IMG/VR virus record: IMGVR_UViG_3300027754_000091
Span: 1 to 62,795 of that record
DNA from: a virus
DNA length: 62,795 bases
Strand: one strand, 5' to 3'
The notes under the pieces: generated by a model
Told to the model about the DNA's origin: nothing
The model's input: the letters and a program-made list of their open reading frames with translations, nothing else
Database searches by the model: none
Program-made: the position numbers and the translations under genes
In this document: piece by piece, positions 24,727-32,693 of the stretch
Numbering within the stretch: position 1 is the first letter of the stretch
Layout of the letters: each line of letters starts with the position of its first letter

Positions 24727-25197
24727 ATGAAAATAAACATTTGTTTTGGAAACTCAAACGAATATTTGAATGGATATATTAATACTAATTTTGTTAAAAA
24801 CAACAATTTTGAAAATTGCCATCCTGAGAATTTAGATTCAATTATAGATGATGGTGAGGCAGATGAAATATTGGCTATCAATGTTTTAAATTATATTGAA
24901 TTTAAGAAAACAAAAGATGTTTTGATTAATTGGTATAAAAAATTAAAATACGATGGTACAATCGTCATATCTTTTTTTGATTTTGCAGAGGTGTGTAGGG
25001 CTTTAACCTCTGGACAATTAGATGTTTTAGATGCAAAGAAACTTATTTATGGCGAGCAAAATGAAGGTTGGCAATTTTTTAAATCTGGATCTTCATTGAT
25101 TGAATTAAAGAAGTTTTTTTTGTCCATTGGTTCTAAGATAGAATATTGTAAAATAGACGGTTTTATTTCACATATTAAAATCAGGAGAGTTAAGTGA
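24727..25197 (+). CDS. SAM-dependent methyltransferase-like protein (short)
   Basis: 156 residues. The layout follows predicted class I methyltransferases of sugar clusters: INICFGNSNEYLNGYINTNF in place of the L-x-G-C-G-x motif I, ADEILAINVLNYIEFKKT for motif IV with its following helix, and LKYDGTIVISFFDF for the next strand. The canonical Gly-rich motif is weakened (CFGNSNE) and the protein is short, so SAM binding may be lost. Two nt after the preceding gene. It could methylate a sugar, or be a non-catalytic remnant. Confidence 0.6.
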   Translation: MKINICFGNSNEYLNGYINTNFVKNNNFENCHPENLDSIIDDGEADEILAINVLNYIEFKKTKDVLINWYKKLKYDGTIVISFFDFAEVCRALTSGQLDVLDAKKLIYGEQNEGWQFFKSGSSLIELKKFFLSIGSKIEYCKIDGFISHIKIRRVK

Positions 25198-26021
25198 GCA
25201 ATTTACATACAAGCTGTAGAGATTGTTTTTATGCAATTTATGAAGAGTCTGAAAAAACTCAAATAGGTTGTCATTTTAATAAACTGGAAAAAATTAAAGA
25301 AAACGGTATTACAATAACCGAATCTTTTGATGAAGAAAAAGAATTTTTTGTTTTAGAGAAACATGCTTGCATGGCCTATAGAACTAAATCATCTATGATT
25401 GCTGCTAATCAAGATGTTCAAGAAAGTATGACATTAACTAGAAAACAAATGTCGCCCAAAATTGCTGCTGTTATAAATGTATTTAGTAAAGATGAGGAAG
25501 ACTTAAAGAAAACAATTCAGCAAATATCTGATCAAGATGTTCAATTTTACGAAGTTATTTTTTGTGTTTCATCAGATATAAAACCATCAGAAATCATATC
25601 TTTGATGCATAAGTTAAATTGTACATTTAAATGGAATATAAAACAAATAATAGATGAGTACTGGTTAGGTTCTAGGGCTATAAATGTATCTGTTCAAAAT
25701 AGTAAGTCTACATATTTTGCACTTTTTAATTCTGGATTTAATATACCTAAAGCTTTTGTCAAAGAAATTGATGAGGCTATTTGTGATCAGATGAAAAGGT
25801 TTATTGTGCTTCATGGGGTCGATGAACAAGGGAATGGCTCTGTTTATCAAACATATGCATTTAATGCACTTAGGGGCAACGAGGATGCTTTTATCGAACA
25901 AGAAAATGATAAGCCAGCACACACTTTTTTAGAAAAGCTTAATTATCTTGCAGCCCAAAGTGATTTAATGCACCTACTTAAGAAATGTGAAGAAGTATGT
26001 CCTTGCATGAAAAACCAATAG
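25194..26021 (+). CDS. GT2-like protein with N-terminal zinc-binding module
   Basis: 275 residues from GTG 25194, with AGGAGAG just upstream and a 4-nt overlap with the preceding gene. The N-terminal ~65 residues carry SCRDCFYAIYEESEKTQIGC and later KHACMAYR, four Cys that could bind zinc. From residue ~90 (PKIAAVINVFSKDEEDLKKT) the sequence looks like the start of a GT-A domain, and ALFNSGFNIPKAFVKEID stands where the DxD loop would be. No clear DxD is present. This Cys-plus-GT2 pairing recurs in large phages. It may be an inactive or regulatory glycosyltransferase relative. Confidence 0.55.
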   Translation: MSNLHTSCRDCFYAIYEESEKTQIGCHFNKLEKIKENGITITESFDEEKEFFVLEKHACMAYRTKSSMIAANQDVQESMTLTRKQMSPKIAAVINVFSKDEEDLKKTIQQISDQDVQFYEVIFCVSSDIKPSEIISLMHKLNCTFKWNIKQIIDEYWLGSRAINVSVQNSKSTYFALFNSGFNIPKAFVKEIDEAICDQMKRFIVLHGVDEQGNGSVYQTYAFNALRGNEDAFIEQENDKPAHTFLEKLNYLAAQSDLMHLLKKCEEVCPCMKNQ

Positions 26022-26767
26022 TATCGATAGTGATACCAAATTATAATTATGGTAAATGGATAGAAGATGCTATAGATAGTGTTGTTAATGATGATTACTC
26101 TAATAAGAGAATAATTGTTGTAGACGATGGATCTACGGATGGCTCTGCTAAAAAAGTATATGGTCTTTTATCAGATGCAAAAGGTTCTGAATCATCTGGA
26201 ATTTCTGGAATAACAGGCAAGTACAAAGAAACAGATGTTGAAACAACATTAATAGCTTGTAATCAATCTAGAGGGCCATCTGCTGCAAGAAATATAGGGA
26301 TAAAGTTTTATTGGGAAAATACTGATGTTTATTCGTTTTTAGATTCCGATGATATGCACATAAATGGAAAAATAAAAGAAAGTTTGTCAGCTTTAATAGT
26401 TGGATGGGGTTCAATTGGTGCTGTATATTGCGATTATACAAACTTTGATTACGAAAATAATATAAGTTTTAAACAGCATAAAGAAGCTTTTTGTTCTGAA
26501 AGAATATTAGAAGAATGTATAATGCCATCATGTAACTTAGTTCCAAAATATGTTTTTGAAAAAATAGGTCTTTTTGATGAGACTATGCGTGTTGCAGAAG
26601 ATTGGGATCTTTGGATAAGAATGTCTAAGCATTTTATTGCTTATCATATTCCAAAAAATCTCAGTATTATCAGGACAGGAAGCTATAATTCTACAAATAC
26701 CGTTTCTGAGGAAGTGTGGTCTAAAAACTGGCAAAGAATACTAGAAAAAATAAAAAATGACAAGTGA
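25997..26767 (+). CDS. GT2 family glycosyltransferase
   Basis: 256 residues. Family GT2 motifs are clear: PIVSIVIPNYNYGKWIEDAI at the N-terminus, RIIVVDDGSTDGSAKK (nucleotide binding), GPSAARNIGIKF, and VYSFLDSDDMHINGK with the D-x-D metal site. AEDWDLWIRMSKH near residue 205 supplies the E-D and W/R acceptor-site residues. This is the most complete GT-A enzyme of the cluster and is likely active. It overlaps the previous gene by 25 nt and the next by 11 nt. Substrate unknown. Confidence 0.9.
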   Translation: MSLHEKPIVSIVIPNYNYGKWIEDAIDSVVNDDYSNKRIIVVDDGSTDGSAKKVYGLLSDAKGSESSGISGITGKYKETDVETTLIACNQSRGPSAARNIGIKFYWENTDVYSFLDSDDMHINGKIKESLSALIVGWGSIGAVYCDYTNFDYENNISFKQHKEAFCSERILEECIMPSCNLVPKYVFEKIGLFDETMRVAEDWDLWIRMSKHFIAYHIPKNLSIIRTGSYNSTNTVSEEVWSKNWQRILEKIKNDK

Positions 26768-27443
26768 CATGTGCATCATTATTCCAGTTGCTGGTCTTGG
26801 CAAAAGAATGAAGGCATATGGCCCCAAGGCATCAATACGAATTGATAAAGATGAAACAGTATTAAGTAGACAAATTAAAATTTTAAGAAACTTCTTTCCA
26901 AAATCAAAAATAATTGTTGTTTGCGGTTTTCAAAAAGAAAAAATATTTGAAATAATTGACGAAGATATTGTTTGTGTTGAAAATAAAAAATATAAAAATT
27001 CCAATGTTTGTCTTTCAATTAAAATAGCACTAGATAAATGTCATTGCAAAAAGATTCTAATAGTTAATGGTGATTTGGTTTTTACTGGTGAAATATTTAA
27101 CACAATGCCAAAAAACACATCTTGGATTGCTATTGACACTAACATAAATCAAAGATCATCTGAGGTTGGCGTTAACATAGTGGAAGGCCAGATAACCAAT
27201 TTCTGCTATGGGTTAAATCCTAAATGGGGCCAGATAGTTTGTTTAATAGGAAAAGAAATGGATTTCTTTAAAAAAATAGTTATTCTAGAAAGGTCTGAAA
27301 AAAAATTCTCTTTTGAAATATTAAATGATGTTATAGATATGGGCGGTATTATAAAGCCACAAATAAACAAGAAGTGGAAGCTTGTTGAAATAGATACATC
27401 TAAAGATATAGCCAGAGCTAAAAAGCTTGTAAGGAAGGTTTAA
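26757..27443 (+). CDS. Sugar-1-phosphate nucleotidyltransferase
   Basis: 228 residues. CIIIPVAGLGKRMKAYGPKA carries the G-x-G-x-R-M-x(n)-P-K signature of nucleotidyltransferases. ILIVNGDLVF provides the metal-binding Asp. FSFEILNDVIDMGGIIKP and WKLVEIDTSKDIARAKKL match the C-terminal substrate part of LicC/HddC-type enzymes. It would activate a sugar- or choline-phosphate as its NDP form to feed the adjacent glycosyltransferases. The specific NTP and sugar cannot be decided. The presence of a GHMP-kinase-like gene three genes downstream hints at a heptose- or similar sugar pathway. Confidence 0.8.
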   Translation: MTSDMCIIIPVAGLGKRMKAYGPKASIRIDKDETVLSRQIKILRNFFPKSKIIVVCGFQKEKIFEIIDEDIVCVENKKYKNSNVCLSIKIALDKCHCKKILIVNGDLVFTGEIFNTMPKNTSWIAIDTNINQRSSEVGVNIVEGQITNFCYGLNPKWGQIVCLIGKEMDFFKKIVILERSEKKFSFEILNDVIDMGGIIKPQINKKWKLVEIDTSKDIARAKKLVRKV

Positions 27444-28322
27444 ATGAATGTTCTATGCGACATGGAATATCCATTAGATGAAAAAGAAATGTTTGGATGG
27501 GGCAAAGCGTTTTCCTCAATAGATTATGATTTCTTTTTTTTAAACAGGAAAGAAAAAGCAATAATTGATGCTTTTGAAGAAAAAAAACCCTCTATATTTA
27601 TAACTCATGCAGCATTATTAAATAGGGCATCATGCAAAGCCATTATTAAAAACGAATATTGTAAAGCATTTGTTTTTATTGATTCAGAAGAAGATAAAGA
27701 AAAACTAAAAGATAAACCAAATGTTTTTTACATTTCAAAAAATAAAAATTTAAATTGTATGTTCGTAGAAGAATCTTGTGATCTTTACTTATGTTTAAAA
27801 CCAAAAACAAATATTCATATGATATCTGACATATGTTACATAGGTGATTATGTAAAAGAACACATTCTTTCAAAGTGCTTTCCTATGTTTAGAGTTAAGT
27901 GTTGGGGAAATACAAAGTGGCCTTTCACAACATATTTAGGCAAAATTAAGCCAGACAAAATAAAAGATGCAATATGTTCTTCAACAACATCTTTGTATTT
28001 AGATGATTTAAACAATAGAAGCTGGCCACTCTATACATACATGTGCAATAGGCCGATACTATCCTATAATAGCACATGGTTAAAAAATATTTTAAAAGAC
28101 AAATCTTTATGTTTTTCAGATGAAGAATGTTTTTTTGAAAATCTTTTAAACATAATTAGAAATCCAGAAATTGCATACGAAAACATAAAAATCAATTCGC
28201 AAATTATAAAAAATAATCATTTGTCACATCATAGAGTTTCAGCTATACTAGACACTATAGGACTTAAGGAGGATTCAATAAGATGTACGAATGTTGCGAT
28301 GGATCTAACAAAGAAGTATTAA
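27444..28322 (+). CDS. Glycosyltransferase-like protein (GT-B C-terminal type)
   Basis: 292 residues; starts directly after the preceding stop. The first half is a series of strands and helices (FITHAALLNRASC, AFVFIDSEEDKEKL, NVFYISKNKNLNC). The second half, TSLYLDDLNNRSWPLYTYMCNRPILS, resembles the donor-binding part of CgeB-like glycosyltransferases, where a conserved Gly-x-Pro strand is followed by a glycosyl-acceptor loop. The E-x7-E pair is not evident. I give it a tentative glycosyltransferase label; it may be a divergent or inactive member. Confidence 0.45.
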   Translation: MNVLCDMEYPLDEKEMFGWGKAFSSIDYDFFFLNRKEKAIIDAFEEKKPSIFITHAALLNRASCKAIIKNEYCKAFVFIDSEEDKEKLKDKPNVFYISKNKNLNCMFVEESCDLYLCLKPKTNIHMISDICYIGDYVKEHILSKCFPMFRVKCWGNTKWPFTTYLGKIKPDKIKDAICSSTTSLYLDDLNNRSWPLYTYMCNRPILSYNSTWLKNILKDKSLCFSDEECFFENLLNIIRNPEIAYENIKINSQIIKNNHLSHHRVSAILDTIGLKEDSIRCTNVAMDLTKKY

Positions 28323-28972
28323 GTATTCTATTAGGGTATGGCCAATCTCCAGAGGTTATTAAAAAGTCCTTATGGTGGATATCCGAAGAACTAAATAACA
28401 ACGAATACAATGTGATAGCCATAGACGATGGTAAATGTGGTGACATATCAAAAGAAATGTACAATTATGTTGCAAGGATATGCCCAAAAATAATAAAGAT
28501 AAATAATGCTGCACTTTTAGAACACTATAAAATAGACTCTATAAGAAAAAGCAAAAAACTTGCTTACGCAATTTGTGAAAAATTTTCTTCTAATAAAAGA
28601 GTTTATGTAAGCCCAAGATCAATATGTTATGGCAAATCTTTTAAATCATTTTGTGATGAAGTACAAAACGATAAAGTTATGCAGATGAGATCGTACTTAG
28701 TGCCGTTATATGTTCAAGAGGCAATAAGTGAATACTCTTCAAATTTTTGTAATTTTTTAGTCAATGAATGCAAAAAACACCCAATATATACTGAAAACTA
28801 TCCTGAGAAAAGCATAGATTATATAACTCAATCAACAGTTGATTTATTAGAGGGTAAAGATACTATATTCTCAGAACACGAATGTTTTTATTTAGAGCCA
28901 AAAGAGCCTGACCCAAAAGAACATCTTGAAACAATAGATTTAGAATTAATAGATAAAATCTTGGAAAATTAA
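28283..28972 (+). CDS. Hypothetical protein, weakly GT2-like at the N-terminus
   Basis: 229 residues, overlapping the preceding gene by 40 nt. VLSILLGYGQSPEVIKKSLWW and YNVIAIDDGKCGD resemble the first strand and the D-D-G turn of GT2 enzymes, but the later D-x-D metal motif is missing. The rest (FSSNKRVYVSPRSICYG...) has no family I recognise, and the C-terminus is acidic. It may be a degraded or accessory sugar-transferase relative. Its place inside the cluster is the main support for a sugar-related role. Confidence 0.4.
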   Translation: MYECCDGSNKEVLSILLGYGQSPEVIKKSLWWISEELNNNEYNVIAIDDGKCGDISKEMYNYVARICPKIIKINNAALLEHYKIDSIRKSKKLAYAICEKFSSNKRVYVSPRSICYGKSFKSFCDEVQNDKVMQMRSYLVPLYVQEAISEYSSNFCNFLVNECKKHPIYTENYPEKSIDYITQSTVDLLEGKDTIFSEHECFYLEPKEPDPKEHLETIDLELIDKILEN

Positions 28973-29706
28973 TGATAATATACAAAGTACCAAAACCAAT
29001 CTCTATAATTGGAGAGTGTTCAACAAAGTGCATGATTTTTTCATCGTGCAACTTTAGTTATTTGAGCAAATTTGGTAATGTTAAATCTTTCTTTATAGAC
29101 AAAAAAACAAAAGACTTTTACAAAAGATGTTTTAAAAATTATAGCACAGTAAAATCAAAGTTGTTAAATTTAGTAGAACTTGATGATTTCCCCTCTTGCT
29201 ACACATCTATATTTGGAAAATTTAACTATATAAATAAAACTTCAACAGCATGGAATAATATTCAAGTAGATAACTCTAGCAATTTTTTTGACAATCTTTT
29301 AATTTTTCACATAAGAAGAAAATATTTTAAATACAGTATGATAAAACCAATAGAAAATTTTAATATTGGAATTATTCACAAAATGGTAGACGATGCTTAT
29401 AATGCATATATAGATAACGACTTTAAATTTATGGGAAAGCTAATAGATTCTTATTGGAGAATGAAAACTCAGCTAGATCCAAATTCTGCAAATGAATTTG
29501 TTTATAAGATTTACTCTGATTGTAGACTGTCTGGTGCTTGGGGTGGAAAGATGGATGAGAATACAATGATTATTTTAGCACCAAAAGAAAAACATGAAGA
29601 CATATGTGCGATAATGAAGGACCATATAAGACTGAACTCTTCTGTTAACACAACAGGAATAGTAAGAGAGGAACTGTTTAGTGGAAATAGCAATTGCTGT
29701 AAATAA
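28972..29706 (+). CDS. GHMP-kinase-like protein, possibly degenerate
   Basis: 244 residues. The C-terminal third, FMGKLIDSYWRMKTQLDPNS then CRLSGAWGGKMDENTMIILA, mirrors the C-terminal region of heptose-7-phosphate and related GHMP kinases, where a helix F-G-x-L-x-x-S-W-x-x-K leads to a G-A-x-G-G-K turn. The N-terminal opening YKVPKPISIIGECSTKC is like the family's first strand. The central P-x-x-x-G-L-G-S-S ATP loop is not visible, and the protein is about 80-100 residues short, so kinase activity is doubtful. Three genes upstream lies a nucleotidyltransferase, the usual pathway partner. Confidence 0.5.
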   Translation: MIIYKVPKPISIIGECSTKCMIFSSCNFSYLSKFGNVKSFFIDKKTKDFYKRCFKNYSTVKSKLLNLVELDDFPSCYTSIFGKFNYINKTSTAWNNIQVDNSSNFFDNLLIFHIRRKYFKYSMIKPIENFNIGIIHKMVDDAYNAYIDNDFKFMGKLIDSYWRMKTQLDPNSANEFVYKIYSDCRLSGAWGGKMDENTMIILAPKEKHEDICAIMKDHIRLNSSVNTTGIVREELFSGNSNCCK

Positions 29707-30133
29707 GATTAAAAGAGATCAGCTTCTTTTTGATATAAGAAATCAATGTTCAAAACACAACATTGTCGTATATTCAAATAAGGAAATGTTTCTCAATAAA
29801 AGTTTTGGTTTTAGTGTTCTTACATATTACGATATGTGGTATTCAAATGCTGATTATCATGTAGCCACATGCCTATACTCTGCTAAAAACATGTTGTTAA
29901 ATCCAAAAATTAAAACCGTATATTTTTATGTGTGGGATTTAGAGTGGGTTTATGGTGTGCATGAGTACGAAGATATTAAAAATATTTATACAAATAATAG
30001 AATAGAGCTTATTGCAAGAAGTGAAGATCATAGTAAATCGATATATGATTCATGGAACATTAAAGCTAGAATAGCTTATAACTTTGACTTGGACAACATA
30101 GTAGGGAAAAAGCATGAAAAAGTTAACATATGA
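29681..30133 (+). CDS. Hypothetical protein of the sugar cluster
   Basis: 150 residues from GTG 29681, with AGAGAGG upstream and 26 nt overlap with the preceding gene. Strand-helix alternation (MEIAIAVNKIKRDQLLFDIR..., VYFYVWDLEWVYGVHEYEDI, IELIARSEDHSKSIYDSW) resembles the N-terminal half of a GT-B fold, ending where a donor domain would begin. The protein is too short to be a complete enzyme. I cannot name a family. It overlaps the next gene by 20 nt. Confidence 0.45.
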   Translation: MEIAIAVNKIKRDQLLFDIRNQCSKHNIVVYSNKEMFLNKSFGFSVLTYYDMWYSNADYHVATCLYSAKNMLLNPKIKTVYFYVWDLEWVYGVHEYEDIKNIYTNNRIELIARSEDHSKSIYDSWNIKARIAYNFDLDNIVGKKHEKVNI

Positions 30134-30878
30134 ATTTCTGCATAAACAATATGTTGAATTACAAAAATCAACTTATGAAATAGCTGAAGTTTCAGAGACT
30201 TACCCTAATAAAGTAAGAAGGGCACTAGTTTCATTCGGCATACCGTTAAGAGATAAATCAGAAGCTCAAGCAAAGGCTTTAGCCACAGGTAGATGCTTTC
30301 ATCCAACCAAAGGCAAAAAGCTAACAGAAGAAACTAAAATAAAGATAAGTGACTCTATGGCCAATTCTTGGGAATTGATGGATAAGACTGAAAGAGAAAG
30401 AAGATCAATTGTTTCTAAGAAAAATTGGGAAGCTATGCCTTTAAGCAAAATTGAAGAAATGCAAAAAAAAGCAGCGGAATCAGTTAGAGAAGCTGCTGAA
30501 AATGGTTCTAAGCTTGAAAAGTTTTTAATTAACGGAATAAGAAAAAGTAAAATTAAAGCAGATTTCCATAAAGAATTCTATGTGATAGGCGAAAGACAAC
30601 ATATAGACATTTATATTCCCGAATACAAAGTGGGGATAGAAGTTGATGGCCCAACACACTTTAAGGCTATTTGGGGAACGGAAAAATATGAAAAGCAATT
30701 GAAAAGTGACACTAAAAAAACTGGATTGCTATTGAATTCTGGAATGAAGTTGATAAGAATAAAAAACATAAGCGGTAACAGTTCTGGATTTTATATGAGA
30801 ACTATCTTGAAAAAACTTCTTGATACGCTAGAATTAATAAAAGAAGGATCACTAGAAGGATTGTACGAACTGGAGTAA
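30114..30878 (+). CDS. NUMOD3-containing VSR/DUF559-like endonuclease
   Basis: 254 residues. Residues ~1-45 form a probable helix-turn-helix (STYEIAEVSETYPNKVRRAL). KGKKLTEETKIKISDSMANSW near residue 65 is the NUMOD3 DNA-binding module seen in homing endonucleases. The C-terminal domain has the PD-(D/E)XK/VSR pattern HIDIYIPEYKVGIEVDGPTHF, then SDTKKTGLLLNSGMKLIRIKN, with Asp, Glu and His in catalytic positions. This composition fits a free-standing homing endonuclease (EDxHD-like). A conserved role in phage DNA metabolism cannot be excluded. It is inserted in the run of genes without disturbing their spacing. Confidence 0.75.
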   Translation: MKKLTYEFLHKQYVELQKSTYEIAEVSETYPNKVRRALVSFGIPLRDKSEAQAKALATGRCFHPTKGKKLTEETKIKISDSMANSWELMDKTERERRSIVSKKNWEAMPLSKIEEMQKKAAESVREAAENGSKLEKFLINGIRKSKIKADFHKEFYVIGERQHIDIYIPEYKVGIEVDGPTHFKAIWGTEKYEKQLKSDTKKTGLLLNSGMKLIRIKNISGNSSGFYMRTILKKLLDTLELIKEGSLEGLYELE

Positions 30879-30880
30879 AA

Positions 30881-31573
30881 ATGGTTAAGAAAGCAGCAGA
30901 AGAATTGCAAGTTGTAGAAGAAAAAATTAACAGCAACAGCCCCGAATGGAACGAACATGTTCTTTCGCATTTTCAGCAAGATGAGCTAGTTGATGGAAAT
31001 CCAACTGTGGATGGATTAAGGCGTGTTGCTGAACTTTTAATTGGTCCAATCACCTCTGGAAAAGCAAATGTTGTTCAATCACCCAATCCAGATAATGATG
31101 GGCGATGTGTAGTATCATACACTGTAATAGTTAAATCCTTAAATGGCTCTGACTTAATATTTGAGCAAACAAGCATAGCAGATTGTTTTGCTGGAAATTG
31201 TGATCCAAGGTTTGCAGTCTTTGCATCAGCAGTTGCAGAAACTAGGGCAGAAGGAAGAGCATTAAGAAAATTGCTTAGACTACGAAAAATAATTGCAGCA
31301 GAAGAAGCTGGCCTTGTTCCAGCCGAAGAAAACGGGTCTAACGGAAAAATAACGGCTACTCAAATGAGTTTTATCGAAACTCTGTGTAACAGGAATGATA
31401 TAAATGTTCCTGTTTATTTGGGTGACTCAAAAAGCTTCAGCTTTAGTGGTAGGTTGGAGGAAGTTCCTTATAGGTCAGCAGTGGCTATTATAGCCCATCT
31501 ATCTGAGCTTCAGCGTAATAATGCATCGATTAACCCTAAGTATAAGGGTTATAACCCCAATTGGAGGAAGTAA
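30881..31573 (+). CDS. Probable phage recombination-associated protein
   Basis: 230 residues. NPTVDGLRRVAELLIGPI and AVAETRAEGRALRKLLRLRK are motifs repeated in a family of phage proteins that I associate with recombination mediators (Rad52/Erf-like annealing proteins often share an A-x-T-x-A-x(3)-R-A-L helix). The central region is beta-rich (CVVSYTVIVKSLNGSDLIFE). The C-terminal ~75 residues form a separate helical part followed by a basic tail (PKYKGYNPNWRK). It ends at the next gene's start codon. Family assignment is tentative. Confidence 0.5.
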   Translation: MVKKAAEELQVVEEKINSNSPEWNEHVLSHFQQDELVDGNPTVDGLRRVAELLIGPITSGKANVVQSPNPDNDGRCVVSYTVIVKSLNGSDLIFEQTSIADCFAGNCDPRFAVFASAVAETRAEGRALRKLLRLRKIIAAEEAGLVPAEENGSNGKITATQMSFIETLCNRNDINVPVYLGDSKSFSFSGRLEEVPYRSAVAIIAHLSELQRNNASINPKYKGYNPNWRK

Positions 31574-31947
31574 TGAAAGCTATTGTACCTTTTAGTATTT
31601 GCACTGTAGAAATTGAATGCGAGTCTGTAAAAGATCTTTTTAGAGAAATCGCAACTCTTGCTGAAGTACTCAACGAGCAAAAGTGTGGTGTCTGTGGTGA
31701 AGAAGATGTTGTACCTAAGACAAGAAATGTAGAAAAAAATAAAAAGGTCTACGAATACTTTGAAATGAGTTGTTCTAATCCAAAATGTAGGGCAAGGTTA
31801 AACTTTGGTCAAAAGCAAGATGGTTCTGGAATTTTCCCAGTTCGCAAGCTTGATGCCAATGGCAAACCAGACCGTGAAAATGGCTCATACGGCTCACATA
31901 ATGGTTGGTCTAAGTACAAGGGCGGTAATGTAGATGAAGTGCCTTAA
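31573..31947 (+). CDS. Zinc-ribbon phage protein
   Basis: 124 residues from ATG 31573, which follows a strong GGAGG at 31563-31567; the in-frame TTG at 31561 is inside that site and unlikely. KCGVCGEEDVV and, about 30 residues later, MSCSNPKCRARLNFGQ give Cys pairs for one zinc ion. The fold suggested is a zinc ribbon with a following beta strand, then a Gly/Asn-rich tail (NGSYGSHNGWSKYKGG). The family is widespread in phages next to recombination genes, but its role is unknown. Confidence 0.65.
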   Translation: MKAIVPFSICTVEIECESVKDLFREIATLAEVLNEQKCGVCGEEDVVPKTRNVEKNKKVYEYFEMSCSNPKCRARLNFGQKQDGSGIFPVRKLDANGKPDRENGSYGSHNGWSKYKGGNVDEVP

Positions 31948-32101
31948 TATCGAATCTATGACAATAGATGATATAAAAGAAGAACTCCTTTGGCTGAAGG
32001 GCTTTGATGCCGATTGGTCAAAGGAGCTTTGTATTTTACTTAAAAAAGAACTATCTGTTAGAGATATTCAAGCTCAATCCAAAGAGCGTACTGAGTCTTA
32101 G
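31934..32101 (+). CDS. Small 55-residue protein at the convergence point
   Basis: An open frame ATG 31934 to TAG 32101 encodes 55 residues (MKCLNIESMTIDDIKEELLW...), helical and acidic, with IKEELLWLKGF and KELCILLKKELS. The start overlaps the preceding gene by 14 nt, in keeping with the operon style, and GGGCGG lies upstream. An internal ATG (31958) would give a 47-residue protein. The 3' 44 nt overlap the convergent minus-strand gene. Short length leaves it uncertain; no family recognised. Confidence 0.45.
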   Translation: MKCLNIESMTIDDIKEELLWLKGFDADWSKELCILLKKELSVRDIQAQSKERTES

Positions 32102-32669
32102 ATCCAATCGTATCTGGACTAGCGGAAAGTGCTAAATACCAATCGTGTCTGCTATCAATAGTATTAGAACCACTTGGGCTTAATCCTGACATACCAGGAG
32201 AATCCGCAAGGGTCATATAGCCAGTTCCTGCTGGTGTTGACCAAGTATTGCTTCCAGATCCAATCAAACTTTCATTTGATGCTGGATGAATAAGTTCTGC
32301 AACTTTGGTAGTAACACCGCTTGCTTCATTAGATATGCTTGTCCTGTCATAAATTCTAAGCTTTGTATTCTGAGTTTTAACCCCAGTAGAATGGGTAAAT
32401 CTAACATTTAAAGTGGCAAGACCATTTGCTATTGTTCGTAAGTGCCTTGCAGCACTACCGTTAGGATAACCAGATGCAGTATTGTAATACTTTACATTTT
32501 TGGCTTTACCGCCATTTGTTGCACCTTGACTATCAGTTATATAGGTATCATCTTGATATTGCCCAACAGCAACAGATGATCCAAAACCGCTAGACCCATA
32601 AAAACCTATACCGCTAGATATAATGTTTTCAAAGGAAGCATCGCCCGCAAAAAAACTAATTGTAGCCAT
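32058..32669 (-). CDS. Virion structural protein (distal tail or decoration)
   Basis: 203 residues. The start MATISFFAGDASFENIISSG and the later GFGSSVAVGQYQDDTYITD resemble a beta-sandwich phage structural protein seen at the end of tail modules. Gly, Ser and Thr are abundant, as in exposed virion proteins. C-terminal KTQYALWIELEYL is the kind of final strand found in such domains. GGAG lies 8 nt upstream of ATG. It is the last gene of the minus-strand block and its 3' end meets the plus-strand genes tail to tail. Confidence 0.65.
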   Translation of the reverse strand: MATISFFAGDASFENIISSGIGFYGSSGFGSSVAVGQYQDDTYITDSQGATNGGKAKNVKYYNTASGYPNGSAARHLRTIANGLATLNVRFTHSTGVKTQNTKLRIYDRTSISNEASGVTTKVAELIHPASNESLIGSGSNTWSTPAGTGYMTLADSPGMSGLSPSGSNTIDSRHDWYLALSASPDTIGSKTQYALWIELEYL

Positions 32670-32693
32670 ATTTTTTCTCCTATGTACATAATA

